From: SH-MAG3 sp036374995
GTDB lineage: Bacteria > Gemmatimonadota > Gemmatimonadetes > Longimicrobiales > RSA9
Length of the DNA stretch: 64,000 nt
Reading direction: 5' to 3'
Assembly: GCA_036374995.1 (NCBI GenBank)
Contig: DASUSS010000007.1
Span: 20,399 to 84,398 of the forward strand
Shown: in pieces, positions 42,941 to 50,745 of the stretch
How positions within the stretch are numbered: position 1 is the stretch's first letter
Layout of the letters: every line of letters starts with the position of its first letter
Program-made: the position numbers and the translations under genes
Notes under the pieces: model-generated
The model's input: the letters and a program-made list of their open reading frames with translations, nothing else
Told to the model about the DNA's origin: nothing
Database searches by the model: none

Positions 42941-44869
42941 ATGAAAGAGAACGTGAAGCTCACCCTCCCCGACGGGAAGGTGATCGAGATCCCGAAGGGC
43001 GGCACCGCGAAGGATGCCGCCGAGCGGATCGGTCCCCGCCTCGCGCAGGCCGCCGTCGGCGCGAAGCTGGACGGCCGCGTCATCGATCTGATGACCGGGA
43101 TCGACGAAGACGCGAAGCTCCAGATCCTGACCGAGAAGGATCCGGAGGGCCTCGATATCATGCGTCACTCCGCAGCGCACGTCCTCGCGACGGCCGTGCG
43201 CAGGATCTACCCGAAGGCCGGCATCGGCTTCGGCCCCGCGATCGAGGACGGGTTCTATTACGACTTCGAGGTGCCACACCCGTTCACGCCGGAGGATCTC
43301 GAGCAGATCCAGGCGGCGGTCGCGGATGTCATCGGCGCGGACGAACCGTTCGAGCGGAAGGTCGTCGAGAAGCGCGAGGCGCGCGACCTGTTCGCGGACG
43401 ATCCGCTCAAGCTCGAGCGGCTCGAAGAGCTCGGCGATGACGAGGTCATCACCGTCTACCGCAACGGCGCCTTCCTCGATCTATGCCGCGGCCCGCACGT
43501 GCCGTCGACCGGGCGTGTGAAGAACGTGAAGATCATGTCCGCGGCGGGCGCGTACTGGCGGGGTGATGTGAAGCGGCAGATGCTGCAGCGCATTTACGGC
43601 ACCGCCTGGTTCAGCGAGAAGGACCTGAAGGATCACCTGCATCGTCTGGAGGAGGCGAAGAAGCGGGACCACCGGAAGCTCGGCCGCGACCTCGATCTGT
43701 TCCTGATGCATCCGTTCGCGCCCGGCGCCGCGTTCTGGACGGATCGCGGTACCGCCATCTACAAGGCGCTCGGCGACTGGATGCACGACACGATGTCGGC
43801 GAACGGGTACCAGCACGTGAAGACGCCGCTGCTGTTCAACAAGGGGCTGTGGGAGATCTCGGGTCACTGGGGCAAGTACCGCGAGAACATGTTCCTGGTG
43901 CTGGACAGCGAGTCGGGCGAGCACGACTTCTCGCTCAAGCCGATGAACTGCCCGTCGCATCACCTGCTGTATACGACGAGGAAGCACTCGTACCGCGAGC
44001 TGCCGATCCGCTACGCGACGCAGGACGTACTGCACCGCAACGAGGTCTCGGGTGCGCTGAGCGGTCTCACGCGCGTGCGGCAGTTCGCGCAGGATGACGC
44101 GCACCTCTATCTGCGCGAGGACCAGGTCGGGGAGGAGGTGAAGCGGCTCGTCGCGCTCGTCGACTACTTCTACAGCACGCTGGGTCTCACCTACGAGCCG
44201 AAGTTCGCCACGCGGCCCGAGGTTCGCATTGGCAGCGACGAGATGTGGGATCGCGCCGAGGCCGTGCTGAAGGCCGCGCTCGAGGCGACCGGGCTGGCGT
44301 ACGAGACGAAGGAGGGGGACGGCGCGTTCTACGGCCCGAAGATCGACTTCGACGTCGCGGATGCCATCGGTCGCACCTGGCAGCTCGGCACGATCCAGCT
44401 CGACTACGCTGCGCCGGAGCGTTTCGACCTCTGGTATACAGGCGAGGACAACAGGGATCACCGGCCGGTCGTGATCCATCGCGCGATCTTCGGCTCGTTC
44501 GAGCGTTTCATTGCGATCCTCATCGAGCACTTCGCCGGTGACTTCCCGCTCTGGCTCGCGCCCGAGCAGGTGCGCGTGCTTCCGATCAATGATGAGGTGG
44601 CCGATGACGCCCGGCAGTTCGCCGACCGTCTGCGCGCGGGCGGCCTGCGCGCGACCGTCGATGACCGCGCCGAGACGCTCAACTACAAGGTCCGCGAGGC
44701 CGAGCTCCAGAAGGTGCCCTACATGGCCGTCATCGGCGTGCGCGAGAAGGAAGCCGGTACCGTGGCCGTGCGCAGCCGCTCCGGCGGTCGCCGGCAGGAG
44801 GTCATGGGTCGCGACGAGCTGATCGAGCGGCTGGGCGAGGAGGTCAGGACGAAGAGGTTGCAGGGGTAG
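42941..44869 (+). CDS. thrS: Threonine--tRNA ligase
   Basis: ThrRS charges tRNA-Thr. The 642-residue protein has the N-terminal TGS domain (about 1-62, LTLPDGKVIEIPKGGTAKDAAE), the editing domain with MRHSAAHVLATAVRRIYP (about 71-88), the class II catalytic core with SLKPMNCPSHHLLY and TRVRQFAQDDAHLYLRE, and the C-terminal anticodon-binding domain. Length is standard. The ATG at 42941 has GGGGAGG about 13 nt upstream. Expression is probably controlled by the Thr-codon leader at 42746-42885. The gene is followed by a palindromic repeat. Confidence 0.98.
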   Translation: MKENVKLTLPDGKVIEIPKGGTAKDAAERIGPRLAQAAVGAKLDGRVIDLMTGIDEDAKLQILTEKDPEGLDIMRHSAAHVLATAVRRIYPKAGIGFGPAIEDGFYYDFEVPHPFTPEDLEQIQAAVADVIGADEPFERKVVEKREARDLFADDPLKLERLEELGDDEVITVYRNGAFLDLCRGPHVPSTGRVKNVKIMSAAGAYWRGDVKRQMLQRIYGTAWFSEKDLKDHLHRLEEAKKRDHRKLGRDLDLFLMHPFAPGAAFWTDRGTAIYKALGDWMHDTMSANGYQHVKTPLLFNKGLWEISGHWGKYRENMFLVLDSESGEHDFSLKPMNCPSHHLLYTTRKHSYRELPIRYATQDVLHRNEVSGALSGLTRVRQFAQDDAHLYLREDQVGEEVKRLVALVDYFYSTLGLTYEPKFATRPEVRIGSDEMWDRAEAVLKAALEATGLAYETKEGDGAFYGPKIDFDVADAIGRTWQLGTIQLDYAAPERFDLWYTGEDNRDHRPVVIHRAIFGSFERFIAILIEHFAGDFPLWLAPEQVRVLPINDEVADDARQFADRLRAGGLRATVDDRAETLNYKVREAELQKVPYMAVIGVREKEAGTVAVRSRSGGRRQEVMGRDELIERLGEEVRTKRLQG

Positions 44870-44879
44870 GGAACGAATA

Positions 44880-45067
44880 TTTTCACCGCGGAGGCGCAGA
44901 GTGCGCGGAGGAGCGCGGGGAAGTCCTCCGCCGTGCGTCCGAGACCCAGGCAGCAGCCGCCGTGTGTTTGTTTACAATCAAAAGAACAAACGGAAACCGG
45001 CGCCGGCCGACGCCGCGCCACAAAGCGTCGGCGCCACTCCGCGCCCTCCGCGACTCCGCGGTGAAAA
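44880..45067. repeat. Palindromic intergenic repeat of the CGCGGAG family
   Basis: Arm TTTTCACCGCGGAG (44880-44893) is exactly inverted at 45054-45067, with further partial pairing inside (GCGCGGAGG against CCTCCGCG). The interior includes the AT-rich TTTGTTTACAATCAAAAG. It begins 10 bp after the thrS stop and ends just before the infC promoter, so it could end the thrS transcript. Related to the repeat at 5504-5626. Confidence 0.7.
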
Positions 45068-45084
45068 AATCCCCTTTCCCCGCC

Positions 45085-45113
45085 TTGACACCTCCCCCCT
45101 CCTCGACTAACCT
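45085..45113 (+). promoter_or_regulatory. Sigma70 promoter of infC-rpmI-rplT
   Basis: Perfect TTGACA (45085-45090), 17-bp spacer, TAACCT (45108-45113). The predicted start near 45120 gives a leader of about 170 nt before infC. Confidence 0.75.
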
Positions 45114-45119
45114 GAACGT

Positions 45120-45290
45120 CGGAAAAAACGAGAAAGCAGGGGAGCGTGGTGCTCCTCTCACCTTTCGGTCCGTTCCGCGGTACCGCCGGGTCCTGACCAG
45201 CGAACTCCAGCCGGACGGCTGGCAGGGTGTTCGTCGCGTTCGGGGACCCGCTGCGGTAGGCGGGTCCTTTTTATTTCGGGAGGCTGCGCC
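45120..45290 (+). promoter_or_regulatory. Structured infC leader with intrinsic terminator and competing pairing
   Basis: The leader holds an AGGGGAGC/GCTCCTCT hairpin near 45140-45160, a CCAGCC/GGCTGG hairpin near 45209-45224, and a terminator: GGACCCGC (45244-45251) with GCGGGTCC (45260-45267), then TTTTTATTT. CGGGTCC at 45187-45193 can pair with the same GGACCCG, giving a mutually exclusive antiterminator. The infC Shine-Dalgarno (45278-45283) follows directly. In Bacillus the same operon is controlled by an L20-binding leader; whether L20 or IF3 acts here is inference. Confidence 0.65.
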
Positions 45291-45809
45291 ATAACGACAG
45301 AGAAGCGAACCCGTGTAAATCGGCAGATCCGGATCAGCCCCGTGCGCGTGATTGCGTCGGATGGCGAGCAGCTGGGGATCCTGCCGATCGAAGAAGCGCT
45401 GGCCACCGCCGAGAGCGAGGGTCTGGACCTCGTGGAGGTGGCGCCGAATGCGCGTCCGCCGGTGGTCCGGATCATGGACTACGGCAAGTACAAGTACGAG
45501 GAAGCGCGCAAGGCGCGGCAGGCGCGGAAGAACCAGCACCACATCACGATCAAGGAAGTGAAGTTCCGGCCCGGTATCGAGGCACACGACTTCGAGTTCA
45601 AGATCCGGCATGCGCGCCGGTTCCTGGAGGAGGGCAACAAGGTGAAGGTCACGATGATGTTCCGTGGCCGGCAGATCGCACACCCGGAGATGGGTCGCGA
45701 GGTGATGGTGCGGGTGGCGGGTGAGCTGGACGACATCGGCAAGGTGGAGCAGGTCCCGTCGATGGAGGGGCGGACGATGACGATGGTCATCGGGCCGAAG
45801 AAGACCTGA
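45291..45809 (+). CDS. infC: Translation initiation factor IF-3, apparent AUA start
   Basis: IF3 keeps 30S subunits free and proofreads the start codon. The frame reads TEKRTRVNRQIRISPVRVIASDGEQLGILPIEEAL, the normal IF3 N-terminus, through NQHHITIKEVKFRPGIEAHDFEFKI to GPKKT; 172 residues, the usual size. No ATG, GTG or TTG precedes the conserved VNRQIR block. The only codon at the right distance (7 nt) from the perfect GGGAGG at 45278-45283 is ATA at 45291. A GTG at 45342 would delete conserved N-terminal sequence. E. coli infC uses AUU for IF3-dependent autocontrol, so a rare start is expected. Confidence 0.9.
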   Translation: MTTEKRTRVNRQIRISPVRVIASDGEQLGILPIEEALATAESEGLDLVEVAPNARPPVVRIMDYGKYKYEEARKARQARKNQHHITIKEVKFRPGIEAHDFEFKIRHARRFLEEGNKVKVTMMFRGRQIAHPEMGREVMVRVAGELDDIGKVEQVPSMEGRTMTMVIGPKKT

Positions 45810-45884
45810 CGGATCTTTGGACACGGCGTCGTGCCGGAATGCAGGTGAAGGCGCGGCGATCACGGCGGATTATCTGGGGGCAGT

Positions 45885-46082
45885 ATGCCGAAGATGAAGA
45901 CGAACAAGAGCGTGGCGAAGCGCTTCAAGGTGACCGGCAAGGGCAAGGTCAAGCGCGGCCAGGCGTTCAAGAGCCACATTCTGACGAAGAAGACGCAGAA
46001 GCGTAAGCGGAAGCTGCGGAAGTCGGCCATCGCCGCGCCCGGCGATGCGAAGCGCGTGAAGCGGATGCTGCGGGGAGGCTGA
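45885..46082 (+). CDS. rpmI: 50S ribosomal protein L35
   Basis: The 65-residue, very basic protein begins MPKMKTNKSVAKRFKVTGKGKVKR and ends AKRVKRMLRGG, an unmistakable L35. It sits in the conserved infC-rpmI-rplT operon, 75 bp after infC and one base before rplT. A GGGGGCAG stretch just upstream of the ATG may serve as ribosome binding site. Confidence 0.98.
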   Translation: MPKMKTNKSVAKRFKVTGKGKVKRGQAFKSHILTKKTQKRKRKLRKSAIAAPGDAKRVKRMLRGG

Positions 46083-46083
46083 G

Positions 46084-46443
46084 ATGGCGCGCGCAACGGG
46101 TGCGGTGCCGAGGCACCAGAAGAAGAAGTACCTCCGCGCGGCGCGCGGCTATTTCGGTGGCCGCTCGAAGCTGTGGCGCATTGCGAAGAACGCGGTCGAG
46201 CGCGGCTGGGCGTATTCCTACCGGGATCGCAAGCAGCGCAAGCGCGAGTTCCGTCGCCTGTGGATCGCGCGTATCAATGCAGCGGTTCGCGAGGCGGACG
46301 CCGAGTTGAACTACTCGCGATTTATGAACGGTCTGAAGCGTGGCGGCATCGAGGTCAACCGCAAGGTTCTCGCGGATCTGGCCGTCCGTGATGCGGCCGC
46401 CTTCGGTGCGCTGGTGCAGCAGGCGAAGGCCCAGCTCGGCTGA
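46084..46443 (+). CDS. rplT: 50S ribosomal protein L20
   Basis: The 119-residue protein has the L20 pattern: KKYLRAARGYFGGRSKLWRIAKNAVERG (about 17-44), YSYRDRKQRKREFRRLWIARINAA (about 46-69) and YSRFMNGLKRGGIEVNRKVLADLA. L20 is essential for early 50S assembly and, in other bacteria, represses this operon by binding the leader mRNA or an rRNA-like fold. It ends at a hairpin at 46473. Confidence 0.98.
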   Translation: MARATGAVPRHQKKKYLRAARGYFGGRSKLWRIAKNAVERGWAYSYRDRKQRKREFRRLWIARINAAVREADAELNYSRFMNGLKRGGIEVNRKVLADLAVRDAAAFGALVQQAKAQLG

Positions 46444-46472
46444 GCCCGCCGGCTGCAACGCCGGTCGCGACG

Positions 46473-46514
46473 AGCGAGGTCGTCATCGGCGGATGGCGAC
46501 CTCGCTCTGGTTTT
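46473..46514 (+). terminator. Hairpin after rplT, before pheS
   Basis: Perfect 10-bp stem AGCGAGGTCG (46473-46482) / CGACCTCGCT (46497-46506), 14-nt loop, then CTGGTTTTG. The short T run suggests a partial terminator that would let some transcription continue into pheS. It lies 30 nt after the rplT stop and 36 nt before the chosen pheS start. Confidence 0.6.
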
Positions 46515-46541
46515 GTGGCGCTCACACGAATGCACACGGGA

Positions 46542-47579
46542 ATGAACGTCAATCTGGACAGCGATCTGGCCGCGCTCGAGGAGGAGGGCAGGGCTGCGAT
46601 CGAGGCGGCGGCATCGCCGGAGGAGCTGGAGGCCGCGCGCATCCGGCTGCTCGGACGGAAGGAGGGTCGCCTCACGGCGATCATGCGCGGCCTCGGTGCG
46701 CTCGCGCCCGAGGCGCGTCCTGCAGCAGGCGCGCGCGCGAATCACGTGAAGGAGACTCTGACCCGCCTGCTCGAGGAGCGGCAGGCGGAGCTCGAGAGCG
46801 GGCGGACGGCAGCCAGGCCGCACGTCGATCTCAGCATGCCCGCTCGCCACGTATGGCCCGGTGCTCGACACCCGGTCACGCTCGTCATCGACGAGATCTG
46901 CGAGGTGCTGGGTGGCCTCGGCTTCACACGGGCGCGCGGGCCCGAAGCGGAGACGGACTGGTACAACTTCACGGCACTCAATACGCCGCTCGATCATCCG
47001 GCGGCGGACATGCACGACACGTTCTATCTCGCGCCGGGAGTGCTGCTGCGCAGCCACACGTCGCCGGTGCAGATACGCACCATGCAGAATCATCGGCCGC
47101 CGATCCGCATCGTCGCGCCGGGAATGTGCTATCGGCGCGACCCGTTCGATGCATCGCACGCCCCCGCGTTCGAGCAGCTCGAGGGCCTCGCCGTCGATGA
47201 GGGGATCACGTTCGTCGACCTCAAGGCGACGCTCGCCGAGTTCGCGCGCCGCCTGTTCGGCGAGCGTGCGCGCGTGCGTTTCCGGCCTTCCTATTTCCCG
47301 TTCACCGAGCCGAGTGCGGAAGTGGATGTGAGCTGCATGATCTGCGGCGGCATCGGCTGCAGTACGTGCAAGGGAACCGGCTGGCTCGAGATCATGGGTG
47401 CCGGGATGGTGGACCCCGCAGTGTTCGAGCACGTCGGCTATGATCCTGAGGTGTACACCGGCTTCGCCTTCGGCATGGGACCCGCGCGCATCGCAATGCT
47501 GCGCTTCGGCATCCCCGACATCCGCCTGCTGTACGAGAGCGACGTCCGCTTCCTCGAGCAGTTCACGGAGGCGGTATGA
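46542..47579 (+). CDS. pheS: Phenylalanine--tRNA ligase alpha subunit
   Basis: PheS is the catalytic subunit of the (alpha beta)2 enzyme. The product (345 residues from the ATG at 46542) has an N-terminal coiled coil (LDSDLAALEEEGRAAIEAA), GPEAETDWYNFTALNTPLDHPA (about 126-147), then SPVQIRTM, RRDPFDASHAPAFEQLEG and the strongly conserved GGIGCSTCKGTGWLEIMGAGMV (about 268-289). Other possible starts are ATG 46530 and GTG 46515; the 46542 start best matches family length (344 in Bacillus). It overlaps pheT by four bases. No Phe leader peptide was found upstream. Confidence 0.96.
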   Translation: MNVNLDSDLAALEEEGRAAIEAAASPEELEAARIRLLGRKEGRLTAIMRGLGALAPEARPAAGARANHVKETLTRLLEERQAELESGRTAARPHVDLSMPARHVWPGARHPVTLVIDEICEVLGGLGFTRARGPEAETDWYNFTALNTPLDHPAADMHDTFYLAPGVLLRSHTSPVQIRTMQNHRPPIRIVAPGMCYRRDPFDASHAPAFEQLEGLAVDEGITFVDLKATLAEFARRLFGERARVRFRPSYFPFTEPSAEVDVSCMICGGIGCSTCKGTGWLEIMGAGMVDPAVFEHVGYDPEVYTGFAFGMGPARIAMLRFGIPDIRLLYESDVRFLEQFTEAV

Positions 47580-50035
47580 ACATCAGCTATCGCTGGCTGA
47601 CCGAGCTCTTGCCCGGGCTCGCGCTGACGCCGCGGCAGGTCGCGGACCGGCTCGCCATGCTCGGCGCGCCCGTCGACGAAATCGTCGATCTCGGCGGGCC
47701 GCTGCGCGACATCCTCATCGCTCGCGTCCTGCGGACGGAGCGGCACCCGAACGCCGACCGGCTGAGCCTGTGCACGGTCGATGCCGGCGTCGCGGCGCCG
47801 CTACAGGTCGTGTGCGGTGCAGCGAACGTGAAGGCGGGCGCGTACTACCCATTCGCGCCCGTCGGCGCATCGCTGCCAGGCGGAATCACGATCCGCAAGG
47901 CGAAGATCCGCGGCACGGAGAGCCAGGGCATGCTGTGCAGCGAGCGCGAGCTGGGCCTCGGTCGCGACCATCAGGGCATTCTCGAGCTGCACGGCGAGTT
48001 CGAGCCCGGTCGATCGTTCATCGAGAGCGCGGGGCTCGATGATGTTCGGCTCGTCGTCGATGTCACGCCGAACCGTCCCGATCTCCTCTCGCACATCGGT
48101 ATCGCGCGAGAGATCGCCGCGGCGGAGGGGCTGACGCTTCGGCTGCACGATCTCCCGGGCAGCACTGCCGCGGCAGAGCCGCACGTGGCACCGCACGATG
48201 ACGTGTACATCGCGCGCGCCGCCGGAGTCACCGTCCGGATCGACGATCCCGACCTCTGTCCGCATTACTTCGGTCTCGTGATCCGCGACGTGCAGGTAGG
48301 TCCGAGTCCGGAGTGGCTGGCGAGCCGGCTGCGGGCGATCGGGCTGCGTCCGATCAGCAATGTCGTCGACGCGACCAACTACGTGCTGCAGGAGCTCGGG
48401 CATCCGCTGCACGCGTTCGACCTGGACCGCCTCGGCGATACCGTCGTCGTGCGCCGTGCCCGATCCGGCGAGCGGATCACGACACTGGATGGTACGGCGC
48501 GCCGGCTCACGGACGAGATGCTCGTGATCGCGGATGCGGAGCGGCCGGTTGCGGTTGCGGGTGTCATGGGCGGTGCGGACACGGAGGTGCACGACGGCAC
48601 GCGCAACATCCTCCTCGAGTGCGCCATCTTCGAGCCGCGCGCCATCCGCGGCACGCGGCGCGCACTCGGCCTGAGCACGGATGCGAGCTATCGCTTCGAG
48701 CGAGGCGTCGATCCGCACGGCACGATGACCGCCATGGCGCGCACGGCATCGCTGATCCTGGCCGTCGCCGGCGGGACGGCGGAGTCGCGCGGCGCGTTCG
48801 CCGGCAGCGACATGCCACCGCTGCCGGAGGTGGCGCTGCGACTCGACCGCGTCGAGCAGGTTCTCGGCATGCGCTTCGACGCGGACACGATCCGCGATCA
48901 TCTCCGCCCGCTCGGCTTCGACGTGAGCGTCACCGACGAGCACTCCCTGCGGGTGGCGGTTCCCGGGTATCGCGGCTTCGACGTCCACCGTGAGGACGAC
49001 CTCATCGAGGAGATCGCACGACGCCACGGCTACGACGCCTTCCCGGACGAGCTGCGGCCGTTCCGGCCCAGTGTCGTGCCGACGCACCCGCTGTTCGTCG
49101 TGGAGGATCGGCTGCGCACGCTGCTCGTGGCGCGCGGCATGCTCGAGGCGCGGACTGCGGCGTTCGCGCCCGCGTCGGAGGGTGATGTCGAGCTGCTGCT
49201 GCCGCTGGCTGCCACCGAGAGCCGGTTGCGACGCTCGCTCGTCCCCGGTCTGATCCACCGGGCCGAGAGCAACTTCGCGCGCGGTGCGCGCAGCGTCCGC
49301 CTGTTCGAGATCGGTACCGTGTTCGCTGCCGCCCAGGACGGGGCGCTGCCCGCGGAGAGCACGCGGCTCGCGCTCGTGTTGAGCGGGCCGGCCCGGCGGC
49401 CGCACTGGACGGGTGACACGCCGGCGTTCGATGTCTGGGACCTGAAGGCGGTCGCCGAGGACGTCGCGCGCGCCCTGGGGCTCGCCGTACGCGCCGCACA
49501 GCAGGATGACCGCGTGGCGGCGCGCGATCCAGCCGGTGACGGCGGCCTCCCGCCGGGTGCCCGCGATGTGATCGATCCGGCCCTTTCGTTCCGGCTGAGT
49601 GCGCCCCATGATCAGGATGCGATCGGTTACGCCGGCCGGGTGCGCGACGGCGTCGTGGATGCGCCCGCCTGGGCGGACGATGTGTGGGTGCTCGAAGTCG
49701 AGCTTTCTTCCGATGCCGGCCGGCCGCCGGTCGAGTTCGCGGAGCTGCCGCAGTACCCGGCCGTGGAGCGGGATCTCGCCCTGCTCGTCGGCGTCGAGCG
49801 ACGTTCGGCCGAGGTCGTCGATGCCATCCGCGCGGCCGGCGGGGTCCTGCTCGAGTCTGCCGAACCGTTCGACCAGTACACGGGCGCCGGCGTGCCGGAG
49901 GACCGGCGCAGCATCGCCTATCGACTGCGGTTCCGTGCGCCGGATCGGACGCTCACGGACGCCGAGGTCGATGCCGCCGTCCGCCGCGTTCTCACGAGAC
50001 TGGGAGAGGATCTGGGAGTGCAGCAGCGTGCGTAA
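47576..50035 (+). CDS. pheT: Phenylalanine--tRNA ligase beta subunit
   Basis: PheT binds tRNA-Phe and edits mischarged Tyr-tRNA-Phe. The 819-residue protein has an N-terminal OB tRNA-binding domain (about 40-150, with RTERHPNADRLSLCTVDAG), the B3/B4 editing region, B5 with NRPDLLSHIGIAREIAA, and a C-terminal anticodon-binding ferredoxin-like domain (FAELPQYPAVERDLALLV ... LRFRAPDRTLTDAEVDAAV). The length is normal. The ATG overlaps the pheS stop. Its end overlaps a small coiled-coil gene by 8 bp. Confidence 0.96.
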   Translation: MNISYRWLTELLPGLALTPRQVADRLAMLGAPVDEIVDLGGPLRDILIARVLRTERHPNADRLSLCTVDAGVAAPLQVVCGAANVKAGAYYPFAPVGASLPGGITIRKAKIRGTESQGMLCSERELGLGRDHQGILELHGEFEPGRSFIESAGLDDVRLVVDVTPNRPDLLSHIGIAREIAAAEGLTLRLHDLPGSTAAAEPHVAPHDDVYIARAAGVTVRIDDPDLCPHYFGLVIRDVQVGPSPEWLASRLRAIGLRPISNVVDATNYVLQELGHPLHAFDLDRLGDTVVVRRARSGERITTLDGTARRLTDEMLVIADAERPVAVAGVMGGADTEVHDGTRNILLECAIFEPRAIRGTRRALGLSTDASYRFERGVDPHGTMTAMARTASLILAVAGGTAESRGAFAGSDMPPLPEVALRLDRVEQVLGMRFDADTIRDHLRPLGFDVSVTDEHSLRVAVPGYRGFDVHREDDLIEEIARRHGYDAFPDELRPFRPSVVPTHPLFVVEDRLRTLLVARGMLEARTAAFAPASEGDVELLLPLAATESRLRRSLVPGLIHRAESNFARGARSVRLFEIGTVFAAAQDGALPAESTRLALVLSGPARRPHWTGDTPAFDVWDLKAVAEDVARALGLAVRAAQQDDRVAARDPAGDGGLPPGARDVIDPALSFRLSAPHDQDAIGYAGRVRDGVVDAPAWADDVWVLEVELSSDAGRPPVEFAELPQYPAVERDLALLVGVERRSAEVVDAIRAAGGVLLESAEPFDQYTGAGVPEDRRSIAYRLRFRAPDRTLTDAEVDAAVRRVLTRLGEDLGVQQRA

Positions 50036-50327
50036 GTCCCGCCACACGACGCCGTCGGAGCTCGATCGTCTCGAGCTCACGATCCGGCGGCTGCTCGAGT
50101 CGTACGAGGCGCTCCAGCGCAAGGCGGCGGCGGCCGAGGTCCGCGTCCGCGAGCTCGAGGGGGCCGTCCAGGAGCTCGCGACCGGTCGGCTGGATCCGGT
50201 CGCCCTCGCGGAGGAGGTCCGGGCGCTCGAGCAGCGCAATGCCGCGCTGGAGGACCGACTCACGCGCGCCCGCGCCTCCGTCGACCGCATGATGAGCCGC
50301 CTCCAGTTCACCGCGGAGGAACGTTGA
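50028..50327 (+). CDS. ZapB-like coiled-coil protein
   Basis: The 99-residue protein starts at the GTG at 50028 (GGGAG about 9 nt upstream) inside the end of pheT. It is almost all predicted coiled coil: ELDRLELTIRRLLESYEALQ, then RKAAAAEVRVRELEGAVQEL, ALAEEVRALEQRNAALEDRL. Heptad Leu/Ala spacing and the following zapA suggest a ZapB-like cell-division accessory protein. Its TGA overlaps the zapA TTG. The assignment rests on structure and position, not sequence identity. Confidence 0.65.
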   Translation: MRKSRHTTPSELDRLELTIRRLLESYEALQRKAAAAEVRVRELEGAVQELATGRLDPVALAEEVRALEQRNAALEDRLTRARASVDRMMSRLQFTAEER

Positions 50328-50644
50328 ACACGCCGCCGGAACGCACCGTCGTCAAGGTCGAGATCGCGGGTGAGGAGTACAACATCCGTGCGCTCGCGAG
50401 CCCCGAATACACGAGGGACTGTGCGGCGTATGTCGACCGCACGCTGTCGGAGATCATGCGACAGGGATCACTGGTGCAGGCCCACAAGGGCGCCATCCTT
50501 GCCGCACTCGCCCTCGCCGACGAGCTGTTCCAGACCCGCGCGCAGCTCGACGCGTTGCGGACGGAGGTCACCCGCCGGGCGGAAATGCTCGCCGCTTCCA
50601 TCGAGGAGCGGCTCGACTCGTCCGACCTTGCGGGCAGTCTCTGA
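50324..50644 (+). CDS. zapA: Cell division protein ZapA
   Basis: ZapA bundles FtsZ filaments at midcell. The 106-residue protein begins (TTG start at 50324) with VVKVEIAGEEYNIRALASPEYTRDCAAYVDRTLSEI, the ZapA globular domain, then KGAILAALALADELFQTRAQ and a C-terminal helix. Length and the N-terminal beta-alpha pattern fit the family. The start overlaps the upstream coiled-coil gene. The pheT-coiled coil-zapA-rny order resembles that in other bacteria. Confidence 0.9.
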   Translation: MNTPPERTVVKVEIAGEEYNIRALASPEYTRDCAAYVDRTLSEIMRQGSLVQAHKGAILAALALADELFQTRAQLDALRTEVTRRAEMLAASIEERLDSSDLAGSL

Positions 50645-50745
50645 CGGCCGCTAGTTTGCCCTGCCGCGGCGTGCGCGCCGCTTAACTGCCGTTCTCAGTA
50701 CAATTTGCCTACCCCGGGCGCTCCCGGCGCCCTTCTGGAGAGATC

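Noticed and set aside
45273..45275. ATT as the infC start codon, as in E. coli
   Set aside because: It lies upstream of the Shine-Dalgarno, which is 7 nt from the in-frame ATA at 45291.
44883..45863. Minus-strand frame reading FTAESRRARSG near its end
   Set aside because: This is the translation of the palindromic repeat and of antisense infC, not a gene.
47801..50311. 836-codon open frame opposite pheT
   Set aside because: Antisense shadow; pheT and the zapB-like gene account for the region.
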